DNA from: Sideroxyarcus sp.
Lineage (GTDB): Bacteria; Pseudomonadota; Gammaproteobacteria; Burkholderiales; Gallionellaceae
NCBI GenBank assembly: GCA_030651895.1
Contig: JAUSBR010000010.1
Location: 310,001 to 374,000 of the forward strand
Length of the DNA: 64,000 nucleotides
Reading direction: 5' to 3'
Part shown: positions 27,035-39,234 of the stretch, one piece after another
Position numbering within the stretch: position 1 is the first letter of the stretch
How the letters are laid out: every line of letters begins with the position of its first letter
Notes under the pieces: model-generated
Told to the model about the DNA's origin: nothing
What the model saw: the letters and a program-made list of their open reading frames with translations, nothing else
Database searches by the model: none
Position numbers and translations under genes: made by a program

Positions 27035-29602
27035 ATGAAACGCATGCTATTCAATGCGACGCAGCCGGAAGAACTCCGCGTCGCCATTGTTGATGGTCAG
27101 AAACTCGTCGACCTCGACATTGAAACCGCCGGTAAAGAGCAACGCAAGAGCAACATCTACAAAGCGATCATCACCCGCATCGAGCCCAGCCTCGAAGCCT
27201 GCTTTGTCGAATACGGCGGTACCCGCCACGGATTCCTCCCCTTTAAAGAAGTCTCCCCGCAGTATTACCAATCCGGAGCCAACAGCCGTTCTTCCATCAA
27301 GGAAGCATTGCGCGAAGGCCAGGAACTGCTGGTGCAGGTGGAAAAGGACGAGCGCGGCAACAAGGGCGCCGCACTGACCACATACATAAGTCTGGCCGGC
27401 CGTTACATCGTGCTGATGCCGAACAACCCCAACGGCGGCGGTGTATCGCGCCGCATCGAGGGCGAAGACCGCAACGAACTGCGCGACGTGCTGGCCCAGA
27501 TAGAAGTGCCGCAGGGCATGAGCATCATCGCCCGCACCGCCGGTATCGGCCGCAACCTCGAAGAACTGCAGTGGGACCTGAACTACCTCAAGCAACTGTG
27601 GGACGCCATCGAAGGCGCCGCCGAAACCGAAAAAGCCCCTTCCCTGATCTATCTGGAAAGCAGCCTGGTGGTTCGCGCCATCCGCGACTACTTCAACCCC
27701 GAGATCGGCGAGATCCTGATCGACACCGACGACATCTTCCAGCAGGCACAGGCCTTCATGGGCACCGTGATGCCGGACAACGTGAACCGCATCAAGCGTT
27801 ATCACGATGACGTGCCGCTGTTCTCGCGCTTCCAGATCGAACACCAGATCGAATCCGCGCACGCCCGTCAGGTGAACCTGCCTTCCGGCGGCGCGATCGT
27901 GATTGACCACACCGAAGCGCTGACCGCCATCGACATCAACTCCGCACGCTCCACCCGCGGCGGCGACATCGAGACCACGGCCTACAACACCAACCTCGAA
28001 GCGGCTGACGAGATCGCACGCCAATTGAAGCTGCGCGACTTGGGCGGCCTGATCGTCATCGACTTCATCGACATGGAATCGAGCAAGAACCAGCGCGACG
28101 TGGAAAACCGTCTGCGCGATGCCCTGCGCTTCGACCGCGCCCGCATCCAGACCGCGAAGATTTCGCGCTTCGGCTTGCTGGAACTGTCGCGCCAGCGTCT
28201 GGCACCGAGCCTGGAAGAAGGCAACCACACCACCTGCCCGCGCTGTAACGGCATCGGCCATATCCGCGGCACCGAGTCTTCCGCACTGAACATCCTGCGC
28301 ATCATCCAGGAAGAAGCGATGAAGGACAGCAGCGCCGCCATCCACGCGCAAGTGCCGGTCGACGTCGCCACTTTCCTGCTCAACGAAAAGCGTTCCGACA
28401 TCTTCCGCATCGAATCGCGCTTCAAGATCAACGTGATGCTGATCCCCAACCCGCACATGGAAACGCCGCATTACACCGTGACCCGCCTGCGCCTTGACGA
28501 CATCACTTCCGATCATCTGCAGGCCAGCTACAAACTGGTTGAAAAACCCGAAGAGTCGAAAGCAGACGCCAAGGCCGCGCAGGAAGCCAAAGCAGCCGCG
28601 GCACAACGTCCGCAGGCAGCGGTAAAAGGCATCACTCCGGCCCAGCCCGCACCCAAGCACGAAGCCAAGGAAGAGAAGAAGACCTCTCTGCTCGGCAGCC
28701 TGGTCGGCTGGCTGAAATCGCTGGGCGGCGAAAGCGAACCGGCTAAACCTGCCGCATCGGCCAAGGGCGGACGCAACAACCAGCGTCGCGACCGCAACGA
28801 GCGCGGTGAACGCGGCGAGCGTAGTGAAGGTGGCAACAAGCAACGCCGTGACCGCAACGAGCGCGGTGAACGTGGCGAGCGTAGCGAAGGCGGCAAGCAA
28901 CGCCGTGACCGCAACGACGCCCCGCGCGCCGAGGGCAAGGAACAAAAGGATCAACAGGAGAATCGCGGCGAGCGTCAACAGCAGCAACCGCGCCAACCGC
29001 GTCCGGCCAACACCGAAAAACCCGCACTGGAGACGCAGAAACCTGCCGTCGCCGGTGAACAGGGCGAAGAAGGCAACGGCAATCGCGAGGGCCGCAAGCG
29101 CGGTCGTCGCGGCGGTCGTCGCGAGCGTGAGCGTCGCGAACAGCAGGTGGCAGCACCGGCCGGCGAGAACGTCGAGTTGCAAGCGGGTGAACAGAACGCG
29201 ATGCCGGCAAGCAGCGAAGTCGTTGCAGCGGCACCCGCACCTGTCGCGCGCACGAAACCGAGCGAGTACATCGCCTATCCGGACGCATATCCGGAATCGA
29301 TGAAGAAGGTCGAGCCGACCGAAGTGGTGAGTCAACCGGCACAGGTGGCTACCCCGGCAGCGGTCGTTGTGGCTCCTGCAGTCGTTGCTCCTGTTGTCGT
29401 GGCTGCACCGGTTGCAGCTCCCGTCGACCTCTCCAGCAGCGGACTGACCATGATCGAGACCGACCCGAACAAGGCCGCGACCGTGGCCCCGGTAGTCGAT
29501 AGCCGCTCGCAGGCACCGCGTCGCCGTCAGCGTCAGCGCGAGGTCTACACCATCGAGAACAGCGAACCGCTGCAGCAGGTGGAAACACAGTCCCCGAACT
29601 AA
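27035..29602 (+). CDS. rne: Ribonuclease E
   Basis: Endoribonuclease of 855 residues that initiates mRNA decay and processes rRNA and tRNA precursors. The N-terminal catalytic half has the S1 domain ([20 protein letters not shown]), the 5'-sensor/RNase H-like regions and the DNase-I-like active site. In the last, [12 protein letters not shown] and [14 protein letters not shown] carry the two metal-binding aspartates. The zinc-link TCPRCNG is near residue 400. The C-terminal half is disordered: [20 protein letters not shown] resembles a membrane-targeting amphipathic helix, followed by arginine-rich tandem repeats and an Ala/Val/Pro tail that would scaffold RNA and degradosome partners. Confidence 0.97.
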   Translation: MKRMLFNATQPEELRVAIVDGQKLVDLDIETAGKEQRKSNIYKAIITRIEPSLEACFVEYGGTRHGFLPFKEVSPQYYQSGANSRSSIKEALREGQELLVQVEKDERGNKGAALTTYISLAGRYIVLMPNNPNGGGVSRRIEGEDRNELRDVLAQIEVPQGMSIIARTAGIGRNLEELQWDLNYLKQLWDAIEGAAETEKAPSLIYLESSLVVRAIRDYFNPEIGEILIDTDDIFQQAQAFMGTVMPDNVNRIKRYHDDVPLFSRFQIEHQIESAHARQVNLPSGGAIVIDHTEALTAIDINSARSTRGGDIETTAYNTNLEAADEIARQLKLRDLGGLIVIDFIDMESSKNQRDVENRLRDALRFDRARIQTAKISRFGLLELSRQRLAPSLEEGNHTTCPRCNGIGHIRGTESSALNILRIIQEEAMKDSSAAIHAQVPVDVATFLLNEKRSDIFRIESRFKINVMLIPNPHMETPHYTVTRLRLDDITSDHLQASYKLVEKPEESKADAKAAQEAKAAAAQRPQAAVKGITPAQPAPKHEAKEEKKTSLLGSLVGWLKSLGGESEPAKPAASAKGGRNNQRRDRNERGERGERSEGGNKQRRDRNERGERGERSEGGKQRRDRNDAPRAEGKEQKDQQENRGERQQQQPRQPRPANTEKPALETQKPAVAGEQGEEGNGNREGRKRGRRGGRRERERREQQVAAPAGENVELQAGEQNAMPASSEVVAAAPAPVARTKPSEYIAYPDAYPESMKKVEPTEVVSQPAQVATPAAVVVAPAVVAPVVVAAPVAAPVDLSSSGLTMIETDPNKAATVAPVVDSRSQAPRRRQRQREVYTIENSEPLQQVETQSPN
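28785..28915 (+). repeat. Tandem repeats in the RNase E tail
   Basis: About two and a half copies of a roughly 57-60-base unit encode [18 protein letters not shown]. The copies differ by single bases and one codon. They form the arginine-rich RNA-binding region of the RNase E C-terminal half and probably vary in number by slippage. Confidence 0.75.
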
Positions 29603-29624
29603 GCAGTTTCGGCGGATAATAAAA

Positions 29625-29650
29625 GCGCACGGGATACCGTGCGCTTTTTT
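29625..29650 (+). terminator. Intrinsic terminator after rne
   Basis: GCGCACGG-GATA-CCGTGCGC forms a perfect eight-base-pair stem followed by TTTTTT. It lies 22 bases after the rne stop and just before the metalloprotease gene. Confidence 0.92.
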
Positions 29651-29666
29651 ATTTCGGGGAAGCCAT

Positions 29667-32486
29667 ATGCGCCACGTCCTGCTTGCACTCTGCCTTTTCG
29701 CCATCGCGTCCGCCGCCCAGGCGCTCGGGCCTGATCCGCACCGCGACTGGCTCACTGCGGATAGTGAACATTTCCGCGTCAACTACGCCGATCCGCAGCG
29801 CGTGCAGGCCGAGCGCATCACCGACATCGCCGAACGCGTCTATGCCCAGCTGACCCGCGAATTGCAATGGGAGCCTCGCAGCAGGATCGAGATCATCGTG
29901 CTGGATGAGTTCGATATCGCCAACGGCTTCTCCACGCCCTACCCGTTCAACGAGACCGCCATCTTCCTGACCCCGCCCGACGAGGGCGAACTGCTGGACA
30001 ACAGCATCTGGCTGGAACTGCTCATCACCCACGAACTCACGCACACCATCCATCTGGACAAGGTGCGCGGCGTACCCGGCGTGATGCGCCAGATATTCGG
30101 CCGCCATCTGCCTTTGTTCCCCAACCTGTGGCAACCGACCTGGGCCATCGAAGGTATCGCCACCTATAACGAAAGCACTCCCGAGACAGGCCAGGGCCGT
30201 TTGCGCGGCCCCATCTTCGAGGCTTGGATGCGCATTGAGCATGAGCGCGGTTTCAAATCGCTGTCGGAGATGAACGCCGATGGTCGCGCACTGCCGACAT
30301 CCAAACAATATCTGTACGGTGTCTACTTCTACGACTTCCTCGCACGCAACTACGGACAGGAAGCGATCTACAAATACATCCACCGCTACAGCGGCAACTT
30401 CCCGCTGGTCGCGCGCGTGCATACCAATCCTGTGTTCGCGACGGGCAAGACCATGGATGTGCTGTGGGACGAATTCATCGCCGACCTGAAAGAACAGATG
30501 AACCGGCGCGAAGCGCCGCTGAAGACGATGGCACGCGCGACCGGCGATGTCATCCTGCCCGCCCAGTTCGCGATCGACTCGCTGGCACCCGCGACCGATG
30601 GCGGCGTGCTGGCGGTTGTGAACGACGGCTTGTTGCGCACCAAGCTGCTGCATGTCGATGCACAGGGGAACAAACGCCGCCTCGCCAACGTCCGGCCCGG
30701 TGCACATATCGACGTGCGCGCGGACGGCACCGTCCTGATCGCGCAACCTGAGATCTGCCGCAACTACAACTACTATTACGACCTCTACACCCTGAGTCCA
30801 TCCGGCAGCAAACAGCGCAAGACCGAATGCGGACGCTACCGGCGCGCAGTGTGGCTGGGCGAGCAGGTCGCCGCATTGCGCACCGTCGGCGGTATCACCA
30901 CGCTGAGCATCCTCGACACGCGCGAATGGAGCGAGGTAAAGAAGCTGTACCAGACACCGGACCAGGTCGAAGCGATCGACCTCGCGGGCAGCCCCGACGG
31001 AAAACATATCAGCCTGTCGATCAAACATGCCAATGCCTGGCAAGTGCTGGAATTCGACAGCACCGGCGGCACACCGCGCGTACTGTTCAACCACGATGCG
31101 CCTATCCACAGCCTGCGCTACGCGCGCGACGGCAGCGGTCTGGAATTCATCGCCGCAAAGGATGGTGTCTACAACCTCTGGCGTTACTCCCCGGGCAAGC
31201 CGGAGTTGGCGCGCCTGAGCCACACTTACACTGCAGTGATGTTGCACAGTGGCATCGCGCAGGACGGCTCGGTCGTGCTGGGCGTGCTGGCTGCAGGCGG
31301 CACCGAGTTGCGGCGCATGCCGACCACCACAGTGCTCGCCCAGGCAAAACCGGATACCCGCCTGACCACCGCGCAGCAGGGCGACACGCCGCCGGTCACT
31401 CATCCGCTGGGCGAAGCCCGCGACTACCTTGCCCTGAGATCGATATATCCGCGCGCCTGGATGCCAGCCTCGTTCGTCGACCGCGGGCTGAGCGCCTATG
31501 GCGTATCTGTCTTCGGCAACGACGCCCTGCTCTGGCACAGCTACACCGCCAACCTGCTGTGGGAGACCTCGCAACATGAAGCGATGGGCAGCTTCAACTA
31601 CGAATACCTTGGCCGGCATTTCTTCACTGTCTCGCGCGAGTTGTGGGCAAGGCAATGGACGGGCACCGGCAACAACGAGACCACCACGCAATATGACCGC
31701 ACCACCGATGTGCAATGGGCCTCGATGCTGCCGATGCTGCAGAGCGAACGCCGTCTCTATTTCGGCATAGGTGCCGCCATGCAGACCACTGACCGCGTAC
31801 TTGGTCACAACAACGCGCAGACCGCGGGTCTATCCACGCGGGCACAGGACGAGCGCATCGCCGCCGCCTTCCTGCGCTACGACACGCGCGACAGCAACTG
31901 GTATGCCGACGGCATCAACCGCGGCAATCTGACCACCCTGCTCTACGAGAGTTATCGCCCGTTCAACAGCTATTACGACGGGCATATGGTCCGCATCGAT
32001 ACGCACGGCTACCTGCCGATCGGCAGGACGGTGCTGAGTGCCAGATGGACGGAAGCCCGCGCGCAGGACATCACCGAACCGTTCTATCTCGGCGGTGCCT
32101 TCGAGCACGGCCTGACCCAGCCCCCCATGCTCAACCAGCGCGAGCTGCCGCTGCGCGGATACCGGGGCGGCGATCTGGAAATGCGCGGGCAGAATGCCCG
32201 CAGCGCGAGTGTCGAATGGCGTACACCCATCGCAGACATCGACCGCCACGCCATGACCCCGCCCATCGGCATCAACCGCCTTTCCACCGCAGTGTTCATG
32301 GATGCGGGCCGTGCCTGGGACAACGGCAGCCAGCGCCCGAAATACTATCGCGGCGTCGGCATCGAACTGCTGGGCGAGATCAGGTTGATCTACCTTGCCA
32401 CTGTCCCGGTACGGCTGGGCATCGCGCACGGCCTTGACCATCCCGGCGGTGTGCGCGGATATCTGCAACTGGGACAATCGTTCTAG
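29667..32486 (+). CDS. Secreted metalloprotease with beta-propeller and outer-membrane barrel
   Basis: A 939-residue exported protein (signal peptide ALCLFAIASAAQA). Residues 30-270 form a gluzincin-like peptidase with HELTH at 122-126 and a likely third zinc ligand, Glu162, in WAIEGIATYNES. Residues of about 300-590 resemble a TolB/PD40-type beta-propeller (repeated VDAQGNKRRLANVRPG- and SPDGKHISLSIKH-like blades). The last 330 residues look like an Omp85/BamA-type or related barrel (VRGY-like GYRGGDLEM, ending in an aromatic strand LQLGQSF). The layout predicts an outer-membrane-anchored protease facing the periplasm or surface. Homologues are usually annotated only as hypothetical or surface antigen. 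The substrate is unknown. Confidence 0.82.
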   Translation: MRHVLLALCLFAIASAAQALGPDPHRDWLTADSEHFRVNYADPQRVQAERITDIAERVYAQLTRELQWEPRSRIEIIVLDEFDIANGFSTPYPFNETAIFLTPPDEGELLDNSIWLELLITHELTHTIHLDKVRGVPGVMRQIFGRHLPLFPNLWQPTWAIEGIATYNESTPETGQGRLRGPIFEAWMRIEHERGFKSLSEMNADGRALPTSKQYLYGVYFYDFLARNYGQEAIYKYIHRYSGNFPLVARVHTNPVFATGKTMDVLWDEFIADLKEQMNRREAPLKTMARATGDVILPAQFAIDSLAPATDGGVLAVVNDGLLRTKLLHVDAQGNKRRLANVRPGAHIDVRADGTVLIAQPEICRNYNYYYDLYTLSPSGSKQRKTECGRYRRAVWLGEQVAALRTVGGITTLSILDTREWSEVKKLYQTPDQVEAIDLAGSPDGKHISLSIKHANAWQVLEFDSTGGTPRVLFNHDAPIHSLRYARDGSGLEFIAAKDGVYNLWRYSPGKPELARLSHTYTAVMLHSGIAQDGSVVLGVLAAGGTELRRMPTTTVLAQAKPDTRLTTAQQGDTPPVTHPLGEARDYLALRSIYPRAWMPASFVDRGLSAYGVSVFGNDALLWHSYTANLLWETSQHEAMGSFNYEYLGRHFFTVSRELWARQWTGTGNNETTTQYDRTTDVQWASMLPMLQSERRLYFGIGAAMQTTDRVLGHNNAQTAGLSTRAQDERIAAAFLRYDTRDSNWYADGINRGNLTTLLYESYRPFNSYYDGHMVRIDTHGYLPIGRTVLSARWTEARAQDITEPFYLGGAFEHGLTQPPMLNQRELPLRGYRGGDLEMRGQNARSASVEWRTPIADIDRHAMTPPIGINRLSTAVFMDAGRAWDNGSQRPKYYRGVGIELLGEIRLIYLATVPVRLGIAHGLDHPGGVRGYLQLGQSF

Positions 32487-32599
32487 GAAGGAAACTCTCC
32501 CTGAATTATGAATGGTGGAGCACCGGCTTATTCGTATAGTCCGTTTGGACTGGACATAAACGCTTGCAGAGTGCGCTCTGTACTGGTTAACTTTGCAAC

Positions 32600-33217
32600 A
32601 TGAAGAAGATCCGAATCATGCTTGTCGACGACCACGCCATGTTCCGTTCCGGCTTGCGTATGGTTTTGCATGAAAGTCTGCCGGACACGGAGATCATCGA
32701 AGCCGGCACGCTGAACGAGGCGATGCAATGCGCCCCTGATCAGCTCGATGTGGTATTGCTGGATATCAAGCTGCCCGGTTTGAACGGCGTGGATGGGATC
32801 GCTCTGATCAAGCGCAGGTGGCCGCAGGCCCCCGTGCTGATGCTGTCGTCGCAGGACGAGCCCGAAACAGTGCAAATGGCTCTTGCGCGCGGGGCGACAT
32901 GCTTCATCTCCAAAGCGGACACAGCGGAAAGGATCGTGACCTTGCTTGAGATGGTCTTGCGCGGCGACGTCTTTGCGACGATGGATCAGGCCAATAGCGG
33001 CGGCAATACTCCCGGGATGCCGCAGCATCTCACTCCGCGCCAATGCGAAGTGCTCGATCTGCTATGCAAGGGCATGTCGAACAAACTGATCGCCCGCGAA
33101 CTCGACCTCTCCGAAAATACCGTGCGTGGCCACGTGCAGGCAATACTTGGCTTCCTGCAGGTATCAAGTCGTTCGGAGGCGGTATTTGCCGCACGCAACC
33201 GGGGTCTGGTCGGCTGA
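32600..33217 (+). CDS. NarL/LuxR-type response regulator
   Basis: A 205-residue response regulator. The receiver domain has the acidic pocket MLVDDHAMF and phospho-acceptor DVVLLDIKLPG, and its switch lysine in CFISKAD. The C-terminal helix-turn-helix of the LuxR type begins LTPRQCEVLDLLCKGMSNK and continues IARELDLSENTVRGHVQAIL. It activates or represses transcription upon phosphorylation. Its stop codon overlaps the start of the hybrid kinase gene (TGATG), so the two form a two-component pair. Target genes are unknown; the upstream protease is only 113 bases away and could be one. Confidence 0.94.
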   Translation: MKKIRIMLVDDHAMFRSGLRMVLHESLPDTEIIEAGTLNEAMQCAPDQLDVVLLDIKLPGLNGVDGIALIKRRWPQAPVLMLSSQDEPETVQMALARGATCFISKADTAERIVTLLEMVLRGDVFATMDQANSGGNTPGMPQHLTPRQCEVLDLLCKGMSNKLIARELDLSENTVRGHVQAILGFLQVSSRSEAVFAARNRGLVG

Positions 33218-34980
33218 TGCGGCTTCGCAAACTCCTGCGACTTTCCGAAACTCACATCCTGGTAGAACAGGTCAGGCTGGTGCTCAGCCACGTATATAGC
33301 TCGGCTGTTTCTGGCACATTGCTGGCTCTGCTGATGCTCTGGGTGCTGAGCAACGAGAGCAACGCATTCAACATGAGGCTATGGTGCGCCGCCATGCTAT
33401 TGTCAAAAGCGGCCAGCCTCATCCACGGACATCGGCAGCTTTCCAGTGGCATCCAAGCCGAGCGTGCCTATCGTATCGCTCTCGAACTGATGCTCCTGAA
33501 TGCAGTGGAAGGCGCGCTGTGGGGAGCGATGGCCTGGGCTGCGCTGGATAACACCGGCGGCAATGCCGCCATCTTGGTGATCGCTGTCACCGCCGCCGCC
33601 GCAGGTGCCGCGGTACCTGAGATGTCGCCCGTATTGCCTGTGTTCTTCGCCTTTGTCATCCCGGAACTGGGCGCCGTGCTCTCGCGCATCATCCTGCTGG
33701 ACGATCCTTTCTACGATGCACTGGCACTGGGCAGCCTGCTCTACATCGGCCATCTCAGCATGCAAGCAGTGAACAGCTGGAAAGCGATACTCAGCGCGAT
33801 CGGGCTGCGCTTCGAGAACGCCGAACTGGTGGACCAGCTGCGCATAGAGACCAGCATCGCTGAAGCCGCCATGCGCGAGGCGGAACATGCCAACACCGCC
33901 AAGTCAAAGTTCCTCGCCGCTGCCAGTCACGATCTGCGCCAGCCGATCCACGCGCAGGGGCTATTCCTTGAAGCGCTTGCGCGCACCGACCTGACCCCGC
34001 ACCAGCGCGAATTGCTCTCCAGCGTGCGTTCGTCATCCGAGGCCTCGGGAGAACTGCTCAATGCGCTGCTTGATTTCTCGCGCATCGAGGCGGGCGTGGT
34101 CAAGCCGCATATTCAATCCTTCCGCCTGCAACCGCTGCTCAACAAGATCGAGAACGAACTCGCGCCACAGGCCGACGCCAAGAACATCGTTTACCGTTCA
34201 CGCGAAACTTCGCTGGTCGTGCGATCCGATCAGGTGTTGCTCGAATCCATATTGCGCAATCTGGTAACCAATGCGATCCGCTACACCCAAAGCGGCGGCG
34301 TACTCGTGGCGTGCCGACAGCGAAGCGGACAGGCTGTACTGGAGATATGGGATACGGGAATCGGTATCGCGCCCGAATTCCAGCAGGAGGTGTTTCGTGA
34401 GTTCTACCAGTTGGGTAATCCGGAAAGAGATCGTAACAAGGGGCTTGGACTGGGACTGGCGATCTCGGAAGGACTGGCACGCACTCTCGAACATCGTCTG
34501 GAACTTGTTTCGAAGCCGAATCGCGGTAGCGTGTTCCGGCTGTATCTGCCCATATCATCCGACATCGTCTTGGCCAATCATGCCGTGATGCAAAGCAGGA
34601 CCAGAGTGTTGCGTGCCAGCGTGCTGGTCATCGACGACGATGAGATCGTGCGTGATGGCATGCTGCAGCTGTTGCGCGACTGGGGATGCGAATGCGAGGC
34701 GGTTGAATCCATCGAAGAAGCGCTCGTGATCGCCCGGCTACGTCCGCCCGACGTGATCATCAGCGATTACCGTCTGCGCAAGCAGCGTACCGGCGTCGAA
34801 GCCATCGCCGCCGTGCGCGAGCTGCTGGGCACCGACCTGCCCGCCCTGTTGATCACAGGCGACACCGCGCCAGAACGCTTGCGCGAGGCACAGGCCAGCG
34901 GCATACCGCTGCTGCACAAGCCGGTCTCACCAGGCAAGCTATACAAAAAACTCGTTGAATTACAGCAGGGAATTCTCTAA
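33217..34980 (+). CDS. Hybrid sensor histidine kinase with receiver domain
   Basis: A 587-residue membrane kinase. About six hydrophobic segments fill residues 20-190, with no obvious periplasmic sensor. These are followed by a short coiled coil and the HisKA domain with phospho-acceptor ASHDLRQPIHAQGL near residue 240. The HATPase region has the boxes DTGIGIAPE and GLGLGLAIS. A C-terminal receiver carries VIDDDEIVRDGM, phospho-site DVIISDYRL and lysine LLHKPV. The start at 33217 is chosen because it overlaps the response-regulator stop. Frames starting further upstream overlap that gene out of register. Confidence 0.92.
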   Translation: MRLRKLLRLSETHILVEQVRLVLSHVYSSAVSGTLLALLMLWVLSNESNAFNMRLWCAAMLLSKAASLIHGHRQLSSGIQAERAYRIALELMLLNAVEGALWGAMAWAALDNTGGNAAILVIAVTAAAAGAAVPEMSPVLPVFFAFVIPELGAVLSRIILLDDPFYDALALGSLLYIGHLSMQAVNSWKAILSAIGLRFENAELVDQLRIETSIAEAAMREAEHANTAKSKFLAAASHDLRQPIHAQGLFLEALARTDLTPHQRELLSSVRSSSEASGELLNALLDFSRIEAGVVKPHIQSFRLQPLLNKIENELAPQADAKNIVYRSRETSLVVRSDQVLLESILRNLVTNAIRYTQSGGVLVACRQRSGQAVLEIWDTGIGIAPEFQQEVFREFYQLGNPERDRNKGLGLGLAISEGLARTLEHRLELVSKPNRGSVFRLYLPISSDIVLANHAVMQSRTRVLRASVLVIDDDEIVRDGMLQLLRDWGCECEAVESIEEALVIARLRPPDVIISDYRLRKQRTGVEAIAAVRELLGTDLPALLITGDTAPERLREAQASGIPLLHKPVSPGKLYKKLVELQQGIL

Positions 34981-34982
34981 GT

Positions 34983-35462
34983 TCAGCTCAAGTTCTGCTC
35001 GCGAATGTGGCGTAGCAGACCAGCCGCCGCATCCTCAACCATATCCAGCACGCGCTCGAAACCATCTGCACCGCCGTAATAAGGATCGGGCACTTCGCGT
35101 TCGCTGTGATGCTCGGCGAATTGCAGGAACAGGCCTAGATGACTTTCCGCATCGCGCGGGCGCAGACTCTCAAGGATGGAAAGGTTAGCCTCGTCCATCG
35201 CCAGCACGTAATCGAAGCGCCTGAAATCCTCCGCCCCAACCTGCCTGCCGCGCAGCTTGCTCATGTCATAGCCGCGCTGTTTCGCGACACGCTGTGTGCG
35301 CGCATCCGGCGCATCGCCGATGTGGTAATCATGCGTGCCGGCCGAATCGATATGGATGTGCTCGGCCAGACCTTCCTGCTCGACGTAGTGACGGAACACC
35401 GCTTCAGCAGTGGGTGAACGGCAGATGTTGCCCATGCACACGAACAGGACTTTGACTTTCAT
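34983..35462 (-). CDS. Low-molecular-weight protein tyrosine phosphatase
   Basis: A 159-residue phosphatase with the P-loop CMGNICRSPTAEAVF (C-x5-R-S) near residue 9 and the general-acid Asp in DPYYGG near residue 120. It dephosphorylates tyrosine in proteins such as bacterial BY-kinases, or may act on small substrates. The ATG at 35462 is used; a GTG at 35474 overlaps the uvrB stop (GTGA) and would add four residues. It follows uvrB directly on the same strand, so the two are probably cotranscribed, as in many betaproteobacteria. Confidence 0.92.
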   Translation of the reverse strand: MKVKVLFVCMGNICRSPTAEAVFRHYVEQEGLAEHIHIDSAGTHDYHIGDAPDARTQRVAKQRGYDMSKLRGRQVGAEDFRRFDYVLAMDEANLSILESLRPRDAESHLGLFLQFAEHHSEREVPDPYYGGADGFERVLDMVEDAAAGLLRHIREQNLS

Positions 35463-35470
35463 GCTTTCAC

Positions 35471-37495
<2,025 letters not shown>

Positions 37496-37506
37496 GGGCG
37501 GCGGGT

Positions 37507-37534
37507 ATTGTACGGGGAAAGGCACAATTGCCAA
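37507..37534 (-). promoter_or_regulatory. Putative uvrB promoter
   Basis: On the minus strand, TTGGCA (37529-37534) and TACAAT (37507-37512) are spaced by 16 bases, close to the sigma70 consensus. The -10 hexamer is 12 bases from the uvrB ATG, so the transcript would be almost leaderless. A palindrome CTGACA-N6-TGTCAG at 37555-37572 lies just upstream. Confidence 0.5.
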
Positions 37535-37642
37535 ACCACAATGCTTGAAGGTTACTGACAACGTTGTGTCAGTTGGAATTATTCAAGGTGAAGCGCAGCA
37601 ATACCCATCCTGACTAATGGCACTCTGGCAAAATTGCCCAAC

Positions 37643-39082
37643 TCAACTTCCGGAATCATGGAAGCAAATCTGGTTGCGCCCCGCCTCCTTCGCTCGATAC
37701 ATCGCCTTGTCGGCCCATTTGAGAATATTCTCCGCGCTCACATCATTGTGGAATAGCACCACGCCTATGCTGGCGCCGACGTTCTGATACGTGATCATCT
37801 TCGTTGTGCCTGTGGGATTGGGGATCAGATAATAGGGTTCTGCCAGGGCAACGCGGATCTTCTCCGCCACAATCTGTGCTTCTTTGGCGCTTGCGGCTTC
37901 TTCCCCGGCCAGCTCGCTGAGTACCACCACGAATTCATCTCCTCCGAAGCGCGCCACGGTGTCCACTTCGCGTACGCAACGGGCAAGGCGATGGGCCACC
38001 TCCACCAGAAGCAAGTCGCCTGCTTTGTGGCCGTACTTGTCGTTGAGCGGCTTGAAGTTGTCCAGATCGAGGAACATCGCTGCGCCATAGCGACCGCTGC
38101 GTTTGCAGGCTGCGATGGCTTGTTCCAGACGGTCATCCAGCAGCCGGCGATTGGGAAGTTGCGTCAGGGTGTCGTAGAAAGCGAATTCCTTGATCTTCTG
38201 CTCCGCCATTTTGCGCTCGGTAACATCGTGCGACACGACGACCACCCTCTGCGGCTTGCCCTGACTATCCTTGATCACTCCGCTACTGGATTCCATGTAG
38301 CAGATGCCACCGTGGGGCAGCAGGAAACGGTATTCCGTCCGCCGTCCCATACCGCATTGAAAAGCGTCGTTGAAGATTTTCCTGACACGTTCGCGGTCTT
38401 CCGGATGGATCTCGGCGAAGGAGTCCGTACCTTTCAGGGATGCCACATCACCAAATAGTCTGGCATAGGATGGACTGTTGTAGATTCGCCGTCCTTTCAT
38501 ATCGAGCACCGCGATGAAGTCCTCGACATTCTCCGCAATGAGGCGAAAGAACTCTTCCTGTTCTGCAAGATCCTTGTCCACCTGCTCGCGCCTGGCGATC
38601 TGCTGCTCCAGTTCCCCATTCAGCTTCATCACCTGCGCCCCGGACTTCTTGACTTCATCAAACTCCTTCTTGAGCTGCAAACGGTAGCGGTGCATCGCCT
38701 CGATTGAAAAGGACACGATGATGCCGTCCAGCAGGAACACCATGTTTGACCAGAAGCTGAGACGAAGTACTTCCATCGAAATGGAGTAATAAGGCGGCGT
38801 GAAGATGTAGGTGGCGAGCACCAATCCAATCACCGTGGCGAGCATCCCGGACTTGTATCCACCAAAGATTGCGGCAAGGGTGACAGAGGGGAAAAAGGTA
38901 ACGTACTGTACACCGGCACTGACGGGAGCGATCGCCAAACGCACGAACAACGCCACCGCCATCAGGACAAGCGTCAACAGATAGGCGTAGATACCATCGC
39001 GTTTTCCCGGAACGAGCAATGGGAACCTGAGAATAAATCCCAGTCTCAAGCGATTCGCGAGTGCTGTCAGGTTTTCATACAT
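37643..39082 (-). CDS. Membrane diguanylate cyclase with PAS domain
   Basis: A 479-residue protein. It has an N-terminal membrane domain of about four helices resembling DUF4118 (KdpD-like, TFFPSVTLAAIFGGYKSG), then a coiled coil. A PAS domain follows (FFRLIAENVEDFIAVLDMKG to HDVTERK), then a GGDEF domain. The catalytic site RFGGDEFVVVLSE is intact, with an allosteric I-site REVD five residues upstream, so it should make c-di-GMP and be feedback-inhibited. The ATG at 39082 is preferred to a TTG two codons earlier. It probably senses small molecules or redox state via PAS; the ligand is unknown. Confidence 0.92.
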   Translation of the reverse strand: MYENLTALANRLRLGFILRFPLLVPGKRDGIYAYLLTLVLMAVALFVRLAIAPVSAGVQYVTFFPSVTLAAIFGGYKSGMLATVIGLVLATYIFTPPYYSISMEVLRLSFWSNMVFLLDGIIVSFSIEAMHRYRLQLKKEFDEVKKSGAQVMKLNGELEQQIARREQVDKDLAEQEEFFRLIAENVEDFIAVLDMKGRRIYNSPSYARLFGDVASLKGTDSFAEIHPEDRERVRKIFNDAFQCGMGRRTEYRFLLPHGGICYMESSSGVIKDSQGKPQRVVVVSHDVTERKMAEQKIKEFAFYDTLTQLPNRRLLDDRLEQAIAACKRSGRYGAAMFLDLDNFKPLNDKYGHKAGDLLLVEVAHRLARCVREVDTVARFGGDEFVVVLSELAGEEAASAKEAQIVAEKIRVALAEPYYLIPNPTGTTKMITYQNVGASIGVVLFHNDVSAENILKWADKAMYRAKEAGRNQICFHDSGS

Positions 39083-39234
39083 GGGCAACCCCGGTTGGCG
39101 CTATACATAGGGAAAAAATCTTAGCGAGCGGCTGCATGGCAAGCGCGCAGTAGATTTATGGCGCTATGTATAGAAATGCATGAGATTGCCAGCCTACACC
39201 TATTCCAGAATTGGATTGTGAAAAACCGGTGAAA

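Noticed and set aside
27047-29782. A 911-codon open frame on the minus strand across rne
   Set aside because: It is antisense to the well-supported rne gene, has no recognisable domain and has Gly/His/Val-biased composition caused by GC-rich codons.
29649-31808. A 719-codon open frame antisense to the secreted metalloprotease
   Set aside because: The opposite strand has the signal peptide, HELTH and barrel motifs; this one has none.
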